Of a DNA stretch of 64,000 nt, positions 9,376 to 18,607 are shown in pieces. The stretch spans positions 1 through 64,000 of the forward strand of contig DALYJJ010000015.1 of the NCBI GenBank assembly GCA_031969915.1, read 5' to 3'. How positions within the stretch are numbered: the first letter of the stretch is position 1; each line of letters starts with the position of its first letter. The notes below the pieces were generated by a model that saw only the letters and a list, made by a program, of their open reading frames with translations, was not told where the DNA came from and did no database searches. The position numbers were made by a program, and so were the translations under genes. This DNA comes from DALYJJ01 sp031969915 (GTDB taxonomy: Bacteria; Acidobacteriota; Terriglobia; Bryobacterales; Bryobacteraceae).

Positions 9376-12300
9376 ATGGCTTTGTGGCGGGCAATGGCGG
9401 CGTCGGCGTTGGTGGCATTCGCGGCGCCGTGCGCCGACTTCCGGGGCGTGGTGCAGGTCTCCGGGCTGCCGCTGCCCGGGGCGACAGTGACTGCGTCGCG
9501 CGCGGCGGCTCGGCACACAACGATCACCGGCGATGACGGTTCTTTCGTGCTCGACTTGCCGGAAGGCGACTGGGAGATCGAGGTCCAGTCCTTCGGCTTC
9601 GCGCCGCTGCGGCGGAGTGTGGCGGCGGGGAGCGCCGCGGTGTCCTGGGAGCTGACGTTCTTGTCTCCGGAAGCGCTGAAGGGACTTCTGGCGGCGGGCA
9701 GTCCAACGCCCAAGCCGGAGCCCGCGTCTCCACCGGCTGCCCCTTCCCGCCCCGCTCCCGCGGGCGCACGGCAGCGTCCGCAACCGGGGACGGCGCCGGC
9801 GCGCGCCGCAGCGGGCTTTCAGCGTACGGACGTTACCCAGGTGGCGAGCACCGAGGCGTTTGAGAACACCGGCGCCTTGCGTGGCGAGGAGGCGAACGAC
9901 CTCAGCCAAAGCGCTGCGAATTCGTTTCTGGTGCAAGGCAGCGTGAGCAGCGCGGTGGGCCTGCCGCAGCAATTCGACTGGGGACTGCGGCCGGGTATGG
10001 AAGGCATGGGACCCGGCGGAATGTTCGGGCCGGGCGTGGGCCCCGACGGCGCGCCGTTTGGAGCGCAGTCGGGAATGGGACAGGACGGACCACCTCCCGG
10101 GATGGGCGGCCCTGGCGCCATGGGCGGGCTCGGAGGCCGCCCCGGCGCGCCAGGGCCGTTCGGCGGGATGCTGGGACGGCCCGGCGGCGGGCCGGGCATG
10201 GGCCCCGGGCTCGGCGGCGGAGGAGGACCGGGAGGGGGCGGTGGAGCCGGCCGCCCCGGCGGTGCGGGTGGTGGCGATCGCCGTGCAGCCGCGCGCCCTG
10301 GCGCCGCCCGCGCGAACGCCGGCGCTCCGCCCTGGGCCGGGCGCGGCGGCGCAACGGCTTTCGGCAATAACCGCCGCGACCGCCGTCTGCAGTACAACGG
10401 CATGGCCGTGTATAGCCTGAACGACTCGGCGTGGGACGCGCGGCAGTATTCGGTGACGGGCGCGAACCTGGCGAAGCCGGACTGGTCGCGGATGCGCGGG
10501 AACGTGATGTTCGGCGGGCCGTTGCGGATTCCCCGGCTGATCTCAGCGGAGAAGATGATCCTGTTCACCGTGAACTACCAGTACAGCCGGAACCGCACGG
10601 GAACGATTTCCGACGCCGTGAACATGCCCACCGCGCTGGAGCGTGCGGGCGACTTCTCCCAGACGGCGGTAAACAACCGGCCGGTGACGATCTACGATCC
10701 TGCAACCGGCACGCCGTTCGCGGGGAACCAGATTCCGGAGAGCCGCCTGGACGCGCGCGCCCTTGGTCTGGCGTCCTTCCTGCCCATGCCCAACCTGCCG
10801 CTCGCGGTCCGGAACTATCAAACCTCGTGGGTGGGCGCCAACGACTCGCACAACTTCAACGCGCGGGTGATGAACATCCGTCTGGGCAGCAAGGACCGCC
10901 TGAACGGCGGCATTGGATTTCAGCGCAGCTCCAGCCAGTCGCCGAACCTCTTTCAGTTTGTCGACGAAGGCGCGGGCAGCGGTGTCAACGCCAGCCTGAT
11001 GTGGTCGCGTACGATCCGCGCGGGCGTGATCAACAGCGCGAACCTCGCCTTCAGCCGGGCTCGGCAGGAGGCGATTCCGTTTTTTGCATTCGAGCGGAAC
11101 GTGGCTGGGGAACTCGGAATCCCCGGTGTCTCCGCGCTCCCGCAGAACTGGGGCCCGCCCACGCTTCGCTTCGTCAACTACGCCGGTTTGTCGGACGGCA
11201 ACTATTCGTTGAACCGCAACCAGACGTTTTCAGTGGGCGACACGCTGCTCTGGACGAAGGGCACGCACACGCGGAGCGTCGGCGTGAACTTCCGAAGGTT
11301 CCAAACCAACCGCCTGTCGGACACAAACGGCCGCGGCACGTGGAGCTTCAACGGCATCGCGACGAGCACCGCGCTCAACGGCGCGGCCATACCGGGCGCG
11401 GGTTACGACTTCGCCGATTTCCTGCTTGGTTACGCCACCACCAGTAACATCCGCTACGGCAATCCCGACCAGTATTTTCGCAGCTCGTCGTGGGACATCC
11501 ACGCCAACGACGACTGGCGCGTGCATCCGAAATTCACAGTGAACTACGGTGTGCGGTGGGACTACGCGCTGCCGGTGACGGAGTTGTACGGCCGGCTGGT
11601 GAACCTGGCGAGCGCCAACGGCTTCGCCACGGTGAACCAGGTGACGCCCGGCGGCGTGCTACCGGACGCCCTGGTCTATCCCGACCGCAACAACTTTTCG
11701 CCGCGCGTCGGCTTCGCGTTCCGGCCGCGGCTGAACAACTCGCTGGTGATTCGCGGCGGCTACGGGGTCTACTACAACACCTCGGTCTACAACATCATCG
11801 CCGCGAACATGGCGCAGCAGCCGCCCTTCGCGCAGGTGCTGAACGCCTCGGGGAGCCGGCTCCAGCCGCTTTCGCTGGCGAACGGGTTTGCGATCGCGCC
11901 GGGCGCAGCGGGTTTGGGCACTTACGCGATCGATCCCTATTACCGCATTGGGTACGCGCAGACCTGGACCGTCTCCGTGCAGCGGGATCTGCCCCGCGGA
12001 CTCTTCGCTACGGTTGGCTACCTGGGGACGAAGGGGACGCGGCTCGATCAGCAGTACATCCCCAACTCCTCGGCGCCGGGTTTGCCGCAGTCCACGTTGC
12101 CCACGGGCTTCGCGTTTCAGAACTCGAACGGCAACTCGATCTACCATGCGGCGCAGTTTCAGTTGAACCGGCGGTTCCGGAGCGGCTTCGGCGCGAACAC
12201 CTCATATCAATGGTCGAAGTCGATCGACAACGCAGGGACCGGCGGGCGCGGGCAAGGGGGCACGCCAGTAGCGCAGAACTGGCTCGACTATGCGGCGGAG

Positions 12301-12843
12301 CGCGGCCTGTCGAGCTTCGATGCGCGGCACAATCTCTCCGTGCAGGCGCAGTACAGCACGGCCATGGGCGTGCGCGGAGGCACGCTTCTGCAGGGCTGGA
12401 AGGGCAAGCTGTTCAAGGATTGGACGGTCGGCTCAACGCTCACGTTCCGCTCGGGCAATCCGTTCACGGCGACGGTGCGCAGCCAGGTGCAAGGGACGTC
12501 GGTGAACAACACCGTGCGCGCCGACGCGACGGGGCTGCCGATTGATGCGCCCGGCATGTTGTTCAACACCGCCGCCTTCGCTCAGCCGCAGGCGGGCCGC
12601 TGGGGCACCGCGGGGCGGAACACGATCCCGGGACCGGGTGCGCTCTACCTGAACGGCTCCGTCGGCCGCGTGATCCGCTTTGACGAGAAGCGCACGCTCG
12701 ACTTGCAAATGCAGGGGCAGAACGTGCTCAACCGGGTGGTGATCACGCAGTGGGGCACGGTGGTGGGCGCGTTGAATTACGGCGTCGCTTCGAACGCGGC
12801 GGCGATGCGGCGGTTGACGTTGAATGCGAGGTTTCGATTCTGA
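9376..12843 (+). CDS. Oar-like TonB-dependent receptor with Gly/Pro-rich linker
   Basis: About 1155-residue outer-membrane receptor. ATG 9376 is preferred over ATG 9370 because GGAG at 9365-9368 is correctly spaced only for 9376. A signal peptide (ALVAFAAPCA) and a carboxypeptidase-regulatory domain (DFRGVVQVSGLPLPGATV, ITGDDGSFVLDLPEG) come first. Residues about 110-320 are unusually rich in Pro, Gly and Ala, with a glycine/methionine-rich collagen-like stretch (10000-10280) where a canonical plug would be expected. The barrel follows, with Oar motifs such as LNGGIGFQRSSSQSPN and PDRNNFSPRVGFAFRP, and ends in LNARFRF. The stop overlaps the VWFA gene start as TGATG, suggesting a joint function at the cell surface. 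Confidence 0.88.
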   Translation: MALWRAMAASALVAFAAPCADFRGVVQVSGLPLPGATVTASRAAARHTTITGDDGSFVLDLPEGDWEIEVQSFGFAPLRRSVAAGSAAVSWELTFLSPEALKGLLAAGSPTPKPEPASPPAAPSRPAPAGARQRPQPGTAPARAAAGFQRTDVTQVASTEAFENTGALRGEEANDLSQSAANSFLVQGSVSSAVGLPQQFDWGLRPGMEGMGPGGMFGPGVGPDGAPFGAQSGMGQDGPPPGMGGPGAMGGLGGRPGAPGPFGGMLGRPGGGPGMGPGLGGGGGPGGGGGAGRPGGAGGGDRRAAARPGAARANAGAPPWAGRGGATAFGNNRRDRRLQYNGMAVYSLNDSAWDARQYSVTGANLAKPDWSRMRGNVMFGGPLRIPRLISAEKMILFTVNYQYSRNRTGTISDAVNMPTALERAGDFSQTAVNNRPVTIYDPATGTPFAGNQIPESRLDARALGLASFLPMPNLPLAVRNYQTSWVGANDSHNFNARVMNIRLGSKDRLNGGIGFQRSSSQSPNLFQFVDEGAGSGVNASLMWSRTIRAGVINSANLAFSRARQEAIPFFAFERNVAGELGIPGVSALPQNWGPPTLRFVNYAGLSDGNYSLNRNQTFSVGDTLLWTKGTHTRSVGVNFRRFQTNRLSDTNGRGTWSFNGIATSTALNGAAIPGAGYDFADFLLGYATTSNIRYGNPDQYFRSSSWDIHANDDWRVHPKFTVNYGVRWDYALPVTELYGRLVNLASANGFATVNQVTPGGVLPDALVYPDRNNFSPRVGFAFRPRLNNSLVIRGGYGVYYNTSVYNIIAANMAQQPPFAQVLNASGSRLQPLSLANGFAIAPGAAGLGTYAIDPYYRIGYAQTWTVSVQRDLPRGLFATVGYLGTKGTRLDQQYIPNSSAPGLPQSTLPTGFAFQNSNGNSIYHAAQFQLNRRFRSGFGANTSYQWSKSIDNAGTGGRGQGGTPVAQNWLDYAAERGLSSFDARHNLSVQAQYSTAMGVRGGTLLQGWKGKLFKDWTVGSTLTFRSGNPFTATVRSQVQGTSVNNTVRADATGLPIDAPGMLFNTAAFAQPQAGRWGTAGRNTIPGPGALYLNGSVGRVIRFDEKRTLDLQMQGQNVLNRVVITQWGTVVGALNYGVASNAAAMRRLTLNARFRF

Positions 12844-14906
12844 TGCGGAGGCCGGCTCTCTTCCTTTCCGTCTTCGCACTGTTGGCGTCAGGACAGCAGC
12901 GCGAGTTCAAATTCGAAGCGACATCGTCGCTGGTGGTGATCAATGTGGCGGCGAAGGACAAGAGCGGGAAGCCGCTGGCGGACTTGAAGGCCTCCGACTT
13001 TGCGGTCACCGAGGACGGGAAGCCGCAGCAGATCCGGGTGTTCGAGTACCAGAGCCTGCTGGATGAACCGCTGCCTTCGCGCGGGCTGCTGCAGCGGCCC
13101 GAGGAGCCCGCGGCGGCCCGCCCGCAGGCCGCGCGGATCGCGCCCGCCGGCAAGGACGAGATCAAGTACAAGGACCGCCGTCTGCTGGTGCTCTATTTCG
13201 ATTTCGCGGGCATGCCGGTGGCGGACCAGTATCGCGCGCAGCAGGCGGCCATCAAGTACGTGAACACGCAGATGGCGGCGTCCGACGCGGTGGCCGTGAT
13301 GAGCTTCACAACCACGCTCAAGGTCCTGCACGACTTCACGGCCAATCGTGACAGTCTGCTGGCGGTGATTCGCGGCCTGGTGATCGGCGATACGGGCATG
13401 GCGAACGGCGCCACCGGCGAAGAGAACGAAGAGGACACGGGCGCGGCGATCACGCAGGACGAGACCGAGTTCAACATGTTCAACACGGACCGCAAACTGG
13501 CGGCGCTGGAGTCGGCGGCCAAGCTGCTGGGCAGCCTGCCGGAGAAGAAGGCGCTGGTCTACTTCGCCAGCGGGATGACCCGGACGGGCGTGGACAACCA
13601 AGCGCAGTTGCGGGGGACGGTGAACGCGGCCATCCGTTCGAACGTGGCGTTCTACCCGGTGGACGCGCGGGGCCTGGTGGCAGCGGCGCCGATGGGGGAC
13701 GCAACGCAGGGTTCGCCCGGCGGGCGCGGCATGTACTCGGGCGATTCGCAGCGGGCGGCGCGCAACAGTTTCCAGCAGCAGCAGGACAGCCTGTACACGC
13801 TGGCGGCGGACACGGGCGGCAAGGCGATGCTCGACCAGAACGACCTGTCGCTCGGCATCGTACAGGCGCAGCGCGACGTTTCGAGCTACTACATCCTCGG
13901 CTACTACAGCACCAACGGCGCGTTGGACGGAAAGTTCCGGCGCGTGAAGGTGCAACTGGCCAAGGGGCTTGCGGCCTCGCTCGACTATCGCTCCGGCTAC
14001 TTTGCGTCGAAGGAGTTCCGGCAGTTCACCGCGACGGACCGGGAGCGGCAGTTGCAGGAGGCGCTGATGCTGGGCGACCCGGTCACCGATCTCTCGCTGG
14101 CGCTCGAAGTGAACTGGTTCCGGCAGGGGCGCGACCGCTACTTTGTGCCGGTTGCGGTGAAGATCCCGGGGGCGGATATCGAACTGGCCCGAAGCGGCGG
14201 AGCGGAGAGCGCGAAGCTCGATTTCCTGGGCGAGATCCGGGATGCGCGGGGGGGCTTGCAGGGCTCTGTGCGGGATGAGGTAACGATCCGCCTGAAGGGC
14301 GAGCGAATGGGCCAACTGGCGAGCCGCAGTCTGCAGTACGACACCGGGTTCACGCTGCCGCCCGGTGTGTACACACTGAAGTTCCTGGCGCGCGAGAACG
14401 AGAGCGGCAAGATGGGCACGTTTGAGACGAAGTTCAGCATACCGGACCTGACGGCGGAGCAGCGGCGCCTGCCGATCTCGAGCGTGGTGCTTTCGAACCA
14501 GCGGCAGCGGTTGTCGGATTCGGTGGCCGTGGCCGAACGCAACAAGCGGCTGCTGGCGGTGAATCCGCTGGTGGTGGGCAATGAAAAGCTGGCGCCGAGC
14601 GTGACGCGCGTGTTTCGGAAAGACCAGGAGATGTTCGTCTTTCTGGAGGCCTACCAGCCGGAGGCCCGGTCCAACGGCTACATCGTGGCGTTGGTGAGCT
14701 TCTTTCGGGGCAAGGTGAAGGCCTTTGAGACAGCGCCGTTGCAGATCGCCGAGGGGCCGGATGAGCGGACCCGTGCGGTGCCGGTGAGCTTTCGCGTCCC
14801 GCTCAAGAGCCTGGCGCCGGGCCGCTACACTTTGCAGGTGAACGTGCTGAACCCGGCTGACAAGAAGTTCGCGGTGTGGCGCTCGCCGATGGTGCTGCTG
14901 CCGTAG
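12843..14906 (+). CDS. VWFA-related (acidobacterial type, TIGR03436-like) exported protein
   Basis: 687 residues. Start ATG 12843 lies in the overlap TGATG with the receptor gene. It has a signal peptide (LFLSVFALLASG), then VVINVAAKDKSGKPLADLKASDFAVTEDG, the hallmark N-terminal segment of acidobacterial VWFA-related proteins. The VWA-like core begins at RRLLVLYFDFAGMP and includes VNTQMAASDAVAVMSF, KALVYFASGM and SYYILGYYSTNGALDGKFRRV. The C-terminal half (from about residue 400) is a beta-rich region of unknown function. The classical MIDAS DxSxS is not obvious, as is usual in this group. Probably periplasmic or surface protein-protein interaction linked to the upstream receptor (inference). 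Confidence 0.85.
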   Translation: MRRPALFLSVFALLASGQQREFKFEATSSLVVINVAAKDKSGKPLADLKASDFAVTEDGKPQQIRVFEYQSLLDEPLPSRGLLQRPEEPAAARPQAARIAPAGKDEIKYKDRRLLVLYFDFAGMPVADQYRAQQAAIKYVNTQMAASDAVAVMSFTTTLKVLHDFTANRDSLLAVIRGLVIGDTGMANGATGEENEEDTGAAITQDETEFNMFNTDRKLAALESAAKLLGSLPEKKALVYFASGMTRTGVDNQAQLRGTVNAAIRSNVAFYPVDARGLVAAAPMGDATQGSPGGRGMYSGDSQRAARNSFQQQQDSLYTLAADTGGKAMLDQNDLSLGIVQAQRDVSSYYILGYYSTNGALDGKFRRVKVQLAKGLAASLDYRSGYFASKEFRQFTATDRERQLQEALMLGDPVTDLSLALEVNWFRQGRDRYFVPVAVKIPGADIELARSGGAESAKLDFLGEIRDARGGLQGSVRDEVTIRLKGERMGQLASRSLQYDTGFTLPPGVYTLKFLARENESGKMGTFETKFSIPDLTAEQRRLPISSVVLSNQRQRLSDSVAVAERNKRLLAVNPLVVGNEKLAPSVTRVFRKDQEMFVFLEAYQPEARSNGYIVALVSFFRGKVKAFETAPLQIAEGPDERTRAVPVSFRVPLKSLAPGRYTLQVNVLNPADKKFAVWRSPMVLLP

Positions 14907-14915
14907 CGGCGAACG

Positions 14916-15584
14916 TCACCGCAGCTTGCAGACGTAAAACACGCGCCCCGTGAAGTCCTCGACCAGAAGGAACCAACGGCCGTCGATCCATCCCGAAAGC
15001 GCGAACTCGCGATCGGGCGCCTGCCACGGCGACACGCCCTTCGCGCGCCAAAGGCGCTTTCCGCCCGGCCATTGGAAGAGCTCGTAGTAGACCTCGCCGA
15101 CAGGCCGGTAGGAGCCCGGCTGGAGCGAATGGCTCATGGCAAGAACTGCGCCCCCTCCCGGCGCCACGCGGGTCCAGTGGGTATCGCGATGCTCGCCTTC
15201 GACGGGAGGCTGTGTGCCGCTCTCCACCTTCGTCAATTCCAGCGGCTTCGCCTGGTCCCATTCGGCATCCGAGGCCGGGAAGACCCCGCCGCTCTCCAAC
15301 ACGACACGAAACTTGTTGTCGCTGAAGCCGGTGATCTCCTCGGCGTCCAGCCGGCGCGAGACTCCCGCCACCAGAAGTTCGCCCGCCTTGCCGCTTCGGA
15401 ACGCCGGGCGGAACACGTAGTGGGCGGGGTCGACCACCGGCTCCGGATGGGCCTCCGCCCTCCATTTGTCGAGCGTGATTCGGATACAGCGCTGATCGGA
15501 CTGCTGGTCAAGACGGAGCCGCGTGGGACCGCTTCCGCAGCCCACCGTGGCAAGCGCGGCCACCAGCGCGAGGGGAAGTCTCAT
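14916..15584 (-). CDS. Hypothetical lipoprotein
   Basis: 222 residues with a lipoprotein signal (LVAALATVGC, Cys16) and no recognised domain. The mature part is beta-rich (HYVFRPAFRSGKAGELLVAG; GWIDGRWFLLVEDFTGRVFYVC). Its ATG overlaps the stop of the upstream sugar-binding protein gene by ATGA (15581-15584), so the two are probably co-translated and may work together in the cell envelope. An in-frame extension upstream of 15584 lies inside the binding-protein gene and lacks a signal peptide, so it is rejected. Confidence 0.75.
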   Translation of the reverse strand: MRLPLALVAALATVGCGSGPTRLRLDQQSDQRCIRITLDKWRAEAHPEPVVDPAHYVFRPAFRSGKAGELLVAGVSRRLDAEEITGFSDNKFRVVLESGGVFPASDAEWDQAKPLELTKVESGTQPPVEGEHRDTHWTRVAPGGGAVLAMSHSLQPGSYRPVGEVYYELFQWPGGKRLWRAKGVSPWQAPDREFALSGWIDGRWFLLVEDFTGRVFYVCKLR

Positions 15585-16537
15585 CCACGCCCCAGGTACT
15601 TCTGAATGTCCGGGAAGAGCAGTTCCTTCACGGCCGGCTCCTCCATGTTCGCGGGAGTCACCAGCGTCGCCCCGCTGTCCATGAACTTCTGCGGCTCCTC
15701 GCCGCGCAGCTTCTGTCCGATGGCGCGCGTCGATTCGTACCCCATCTTGAACGGGTTCTGAACCACCAGCGCCTGGATCCATCCCGCCTTCATGTCGCTA
15801 AGGATCTGGTCGCTTGCGTCGAAAGCGACCAGCTTCACGCTCTTCGCATTCCGGCTCTTGAGCGCCTGCACGGCGCCCGCGGTGGAGCTTTCGTTGTCGG
15901 CGAACAGGCCGTCGATATCCGGGTGCGCGGTGAGGATGTTCTCCGTGATCGACATGGCTTTGCTGCGCCCCATGCCGAATTGCACGCCGAGCAGCGTCAC
16001 GCCCGGGTGCTTTTTCTTCATCTCGTCTTCGAAGCCGAACTCCCGTTCCATGGTGGAAGCCGATCCGGGCATGAAGCCGATCACAGCCACCTTGCCTGTG
16101 CCGCCCAGAATCTCGCCGAGTTTACGCGCCGCCATTCGGCCGCCCTCCGTGTTGTCGGTGGCGATGTAGGTCAGGCGCTGTTCGGTATCGATGCCCGAAT
16201 CGAAGATCGCCACCGGGATCCCGGCCTTCGCGGCACGTTCCACCACGGCCACCAGCGCCTTGCGGTCCACCGGGGCCAGCACGATGCCCGCCAGCCGCCG
16301 GTTCACCATCGATTCGACGATCTCGATCTGGCGGCTGGAGTCCGTTTCGAGCGTGGGGGCATTCCACTCCACGTCGAAGCCGTACTCCCGGGCGGCCTTC
16401 AACGCACCGGCGCGAACGGTCTGCCAGAAGATGTGATTCGCTCCTTTGGGAACGACGCCCACCACCGGTTTGCCGCCCCGATTGCAGGCCGGGAGCAGCG
16501 CGGACACACCGAGCAGGAGTGCTTTGCGACGTTGCAT
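15581..16537 (-). CDS. Sugar-type ABC transporter substrate-binding lipoprotein (RbsB-like)
   Basis: 318 residues, periplasmic-binding-protein type 1 fold. A lipobox LLPAC lies near residue 17. Typical motifs follow: VVGVVPKGANHIFWQTVRAGALKAARE, a linker (IEIVESMVNRRLAGIVLAP), GIPVAIFDSGID, TDNTEGGRMAARKLGE, GLFADNESSTAGAVQAL and VKLVAFDAS, as in ribose/autoinducer-2-type binding proteins. Start ATG 16537 matches the signal peptide; longer readings overlap the divergent Rieske gene. No ABC permease or ATPase gene is adjacent, so it is either an orphan binding protein for a remote transporter or a sensor component. Ligand not predictable. Confidence 0.88.
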   Translation of the reverse strand: MQRRKALLLGVSALLPACNRGGKPVVGVVPKGANHIFWQTVRAGALKAAREYGFDVEWNAPTLETDSSRQIEIVESMVNRRLAGIVLAPVDRKALVAVVERAAKAGIPVAIFDSGIDTEQRLTYIATDNTEGGRMAARKLGEILGGTGKVAVIGFMPGSASTMEREFGFEDEMKKKHPGVTLLGVQFGMGRSKAMSITENILTAHPDIDGLFADNESSTAGAVQALKSRNAKSVKLVAFDASDQILSDMKAGWIQALVVQNPFKMGYESTRAIGQKLRGEEPQKFMDSGATLVTPANMEEPAVKELLFPDIQKYLGRG

Positions 16538-16552
16538 GGTACGTTCACTAGT

Positions 16553-16858
16553 ATGCCGCTTGTGAAAGTGGGTTCGCGTTCCGAGCTTCCGCCGGGCGCG
16601 ATGGCCGGGGTGACGGCAGGCGGATCCACCCTGGTGCTCTGCCATGCGAACGGCGAGGTGCACGCGCTGGAGGGCGTTTGCCCGCACCGCGAGGGACCGC
16701 TCGCGCACGGCGCATTGCACGGGAACTGGATCGTCTGCCCGTGGCACGCCTGGGAGTTCGACTGCGTGACCGGCGCCAACGACTACAACCCGGAGATCAG
16801 GTTGAAGAAGTACGCGGTCACGATCCAGGACGACGACATCTTCGTCGATCTCTCCTAA
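16553..16858 (+). CDS. Rieske-type [2Fe-2S] ferredoxin
   Basis: 101-residue soluble Rieske protein. The two cluster ligand motifs are visible: CPHREG (Cys-x-His) and CPWHAWEF (Cys-x-x-His), spaced as in NirD/biphenyl-dioxygenase ferredoxins. It would serve as an electron carrier or assimilatory redox subunit; the partner is unknown. It starts only 15 bp from the divergent binding-protein gene and has no clear Shine-Dalgarno sequence. Its TAA is directly followed by the GTG start of mutM, indicating co-transcription. Confidence 0.92.
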   Translation: MPLVKVGSRSELPPGAMAGVTAGGSTLVLCHANGEVHALEGVCPHREGPLAHGALHGNWIVCPWHAWEFDCVTGANDYNPEIRLKKYAVTIQDDDIFVDLS

Positions 16859-17644
16859 GTGCCGGAGCTGCCCGAAGTCGAGACCATCGTTCGTTCGCTC
16901 GCGCCGAACCTGGCGGGGCGGCGGATTGAGGCGGCGGCGTTTCCGGGTCCGCGTGCGCTGCGCGGCGCGCCGGAGCCGGCGCTGGCCGGCGCGGAGATCG
17001 AATCCGTTCGCCGCCACGGCAAGTTCATCGTCGTGGGAACAAACGCCGGGCTGTTAGTGATTCACTTGGGTATGACCGGCAAGCTGCTGTTCGACGCCGT
17101 TCCCGGCCCGTATGCGCGCGCGGTCTTCGCTTTGGATGGCGGCCACCGGCTGGTCTACGACGACGTGCGGCAGTTCGGCTGTGTCGAGTGGCATCGTTCG
17201 TTGCCGCCGCGGCTCGCACGGCTCGGTCCGGACCCCCTTGCACTCGGCGAGCGGGAGTTCGCCGCGGCGCTTCGCGCACGGCGCTCGATCGTCAAGACCC
17301 TTCTGCTCGACCAGACCTTCTTGCGCGGGTTGGGCAACATCTACACCGACGAGGCCTTGTTTCGCGCGCGGATCCACCCCCGAACCAATACGCGAAGGTT
17401 GAGCGCGGCGCGCGCGGGCGCGCTCTATCGAGCGGTCCGCGAGGTGCTCGAATTGGCAATCGCGCATCGCGGCAGCAGCATCAGCGACTATGTGGACGCC
17501 GCCGGGGAGCGCGGCGGCTTTCAGCTTCTTCATCTGGTGTACGGCCGCGAAGGCCAGCCGTGCAAGGAATGCGGCGCGACGGTGCGCCGCGTGGTGGTAG
17601 CCCAGCGAGGAACGCATTATTGCCCCGTATGCCAAAGACACTGA
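16859..17644 (+). CDS. mutM: Formamidopyrimidine-DNA glycosylase (Fpg/MutM)
   Basis: 261 residues, the usual length for Fpg. It excises 8-oxoguanine and other oxidised purines and has AP-lyase activity. The catalytic N-terminus MPELPEVET is intact: Pro2 and Glu3 follow the GTG initiator. The central region shows LVIHLGMTGKLL and the helix-two-turn-helix region QTFLRGLGNIYTDEALF. The C-terminal zinc finger is CKECG...HYCPVCQR with four cysteines. GTG 16859 is the only start that leaves the catalytic proline at position 2. It lies between the Rieske gene (no gap) and the YceI gene (16-bp overlap). Confidence 0.97.
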   Translation: MPELPEVETIVRSLAPNLAGRRIEAAAFPGPRALRGAPEPALAGAEIESVRRHGKFIVVGTNAGLLVIHLGMTGKLLFDAVPGPYARAVFALDGGHRLVYDDVRQFGCVEWHRSLPPRLARLGPDPLALGEREFAAALRARRSIVKTLLLDQTFLRGLGNIYTDEALFRARIHPRTNTRRLSAARAGALYRAVREVLELAIAHRGSSISDYVDAAGERGGFQLLHLVYGREGQPCKECGATVRRVVVAQRGTHYCPVCQRH

Positions 17645-18210
17645 TCGCACTTGTGTTCGCCGCCGCCTCAGCCGGAGCGCAGCCCGTCACGTACGGTCTT
17701 GGCCCCGACCCGGGGGCGCCGCTCCGTCTCGAAGTCGAGAAGACCGGACTGCTGAGCGGTAAGAAGCATGTCTTCGAAGTACAGCGTTTCAGCGGCACGC
17801 TGTTCTACGACCCGGCGCACGCCGCGGCCGCGAAAATCGAACTGCGCATCGAGGCGAACGGCCTCGTGCTCAAAGACGACTGGCTGAAGGCCAGCGACTT
17901 CAAAAAGGTCCAGGAGTTCGCGCTGGGCGATGAGATGCTGGCCGCCAGGCAACATCCCATCCTCCGATTCGAATCGAGTTCAGTAGGCGGTGGGCCGGGG
18001 AATTTCGCGGTCAAGGGCACGCTCTCGATCCGGGGCATTTCGAAGCCCGCGGAGGTGGCTGTGCGGCAGATCGATGCAACCCATTACGAGATCGAATCGA
18101 CGATCCGCCTGAAGGACTTCAACCTGAAACCGCCGAGCGCCGTGCTGGGGGCCATCGGCACGAAGAACGAAATGCGGCTCAGCGGGCGGGTAGCGGCGGC
18201 GCCTCGCTAA
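17629..18210 (+). CDS. YceI-family periplasmic protein
   Basis: 193 residues with a signal peptide (IALVFAAASAGA). It has the lipocalin-like beta pattern of YceI proteins: FSGTLFYDPAHAAAAKIELRIEANG, ASDFKKVQEF, HPILRFESSSV, FAVKGTLSIRGISKPAEV and a final strand NEMRLSGRVA. YceI proteins bind isoprenoid or amphiphilic ligands in the periplasm. The ATG lies inside the end of mutM (16-bp overlap), so it is the third gene of the Rieske-mutM-yceI operon. A longer in-frame reading from 17188 is antisense-like noise inside mutM. The 3' end overlaps the convergent small gene by 4 bp. Confidence 0.85.
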   Translation: MPKTLIALVFAAASAGAQPVTYGLGPDPGAPLRLEVEKTGLLSGKKHVFEVQRFSGTLFYDPAHAAAAKIELRIEANGLVLKDDWLKASDFKKVQEFALGDEMLAARQHPILRFESSSVGGGPGNFAVKGTLSIRGISKPAEVAVRQIDATHYEIESTIRLKDFNLKPPSAVLGAIGTKNEMRLSGRVAAAPR

Positions 18211-18425
18211 TTGCACATGGTCGCGTCGTGCGCGGGGCCGGCGGCGGTCATCACCGTGTCCGCCGGATGGGCGAGCAGGTGGTGACGGCAGCTTCCCTGC
18301 GAGGCCATGATCAGTTTCACGCCGCCGTCGCGTGGATCGACGTGTTGGACGATGTTGCCTCTGCCGCCACTGAGAAGACCGCATGGCAGAGCGGCCATGG
18401 CTCCGAGAACGAGTAGTCTGCGCAT
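18207..18425 (-). CDS. Small exported Cys-containing hypothetical protein
   Basis: 72 residues. ATG 18425 is chosen because a near-perfect Shine-Dalgarno (GGAGGAA) lies just upstream; the longer open frame begins outside it. An N-terminal hydrophobic signal (RLLVLGAMAALPCGLLSG) is followed by a short mature part with IVQHVDPRDGGVKLIM, QGSCRHHLLAHPADTV and a C-terminal DATMCN. Two Cys and several His could bind metal or form a disulfide. No family recognised. Confidence 0.6.
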   Translation of the reverse strand: MRRLLVLGAMAALPCGLLSGGRGNIVQHVDPRDGGVKLIMASQGSCRHHLLAHPADTVMTAAGPAHDATMCN

Positions 18426-18607
18426 CGAATTTCCTCCGGGTGCGTCCTGACGGGCGCTGTAGTCACAGGATGCGCCGGTTGGAGCCAATCATCAATTCGA
18501 TGGAACGTCTAGACGGCCCTATTTCGGCCCCGAGGCGCCGGGGACCGCTGGTACCATCGAGGCCAGGGTAACTCCCAGCTCGCCGTGATCGGGGAGAACG
18601 CTGACTC

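Noticed and set aside
18519..18607. Protein-like stretch (SVLPDHGELGVTLASMV) downstream of glutamate dehydrogenase
   Set aside because: Codon-biased but without a start codon or ribosome-binding site and under 35 codons; could be a gene remnant, not supported as a gene.
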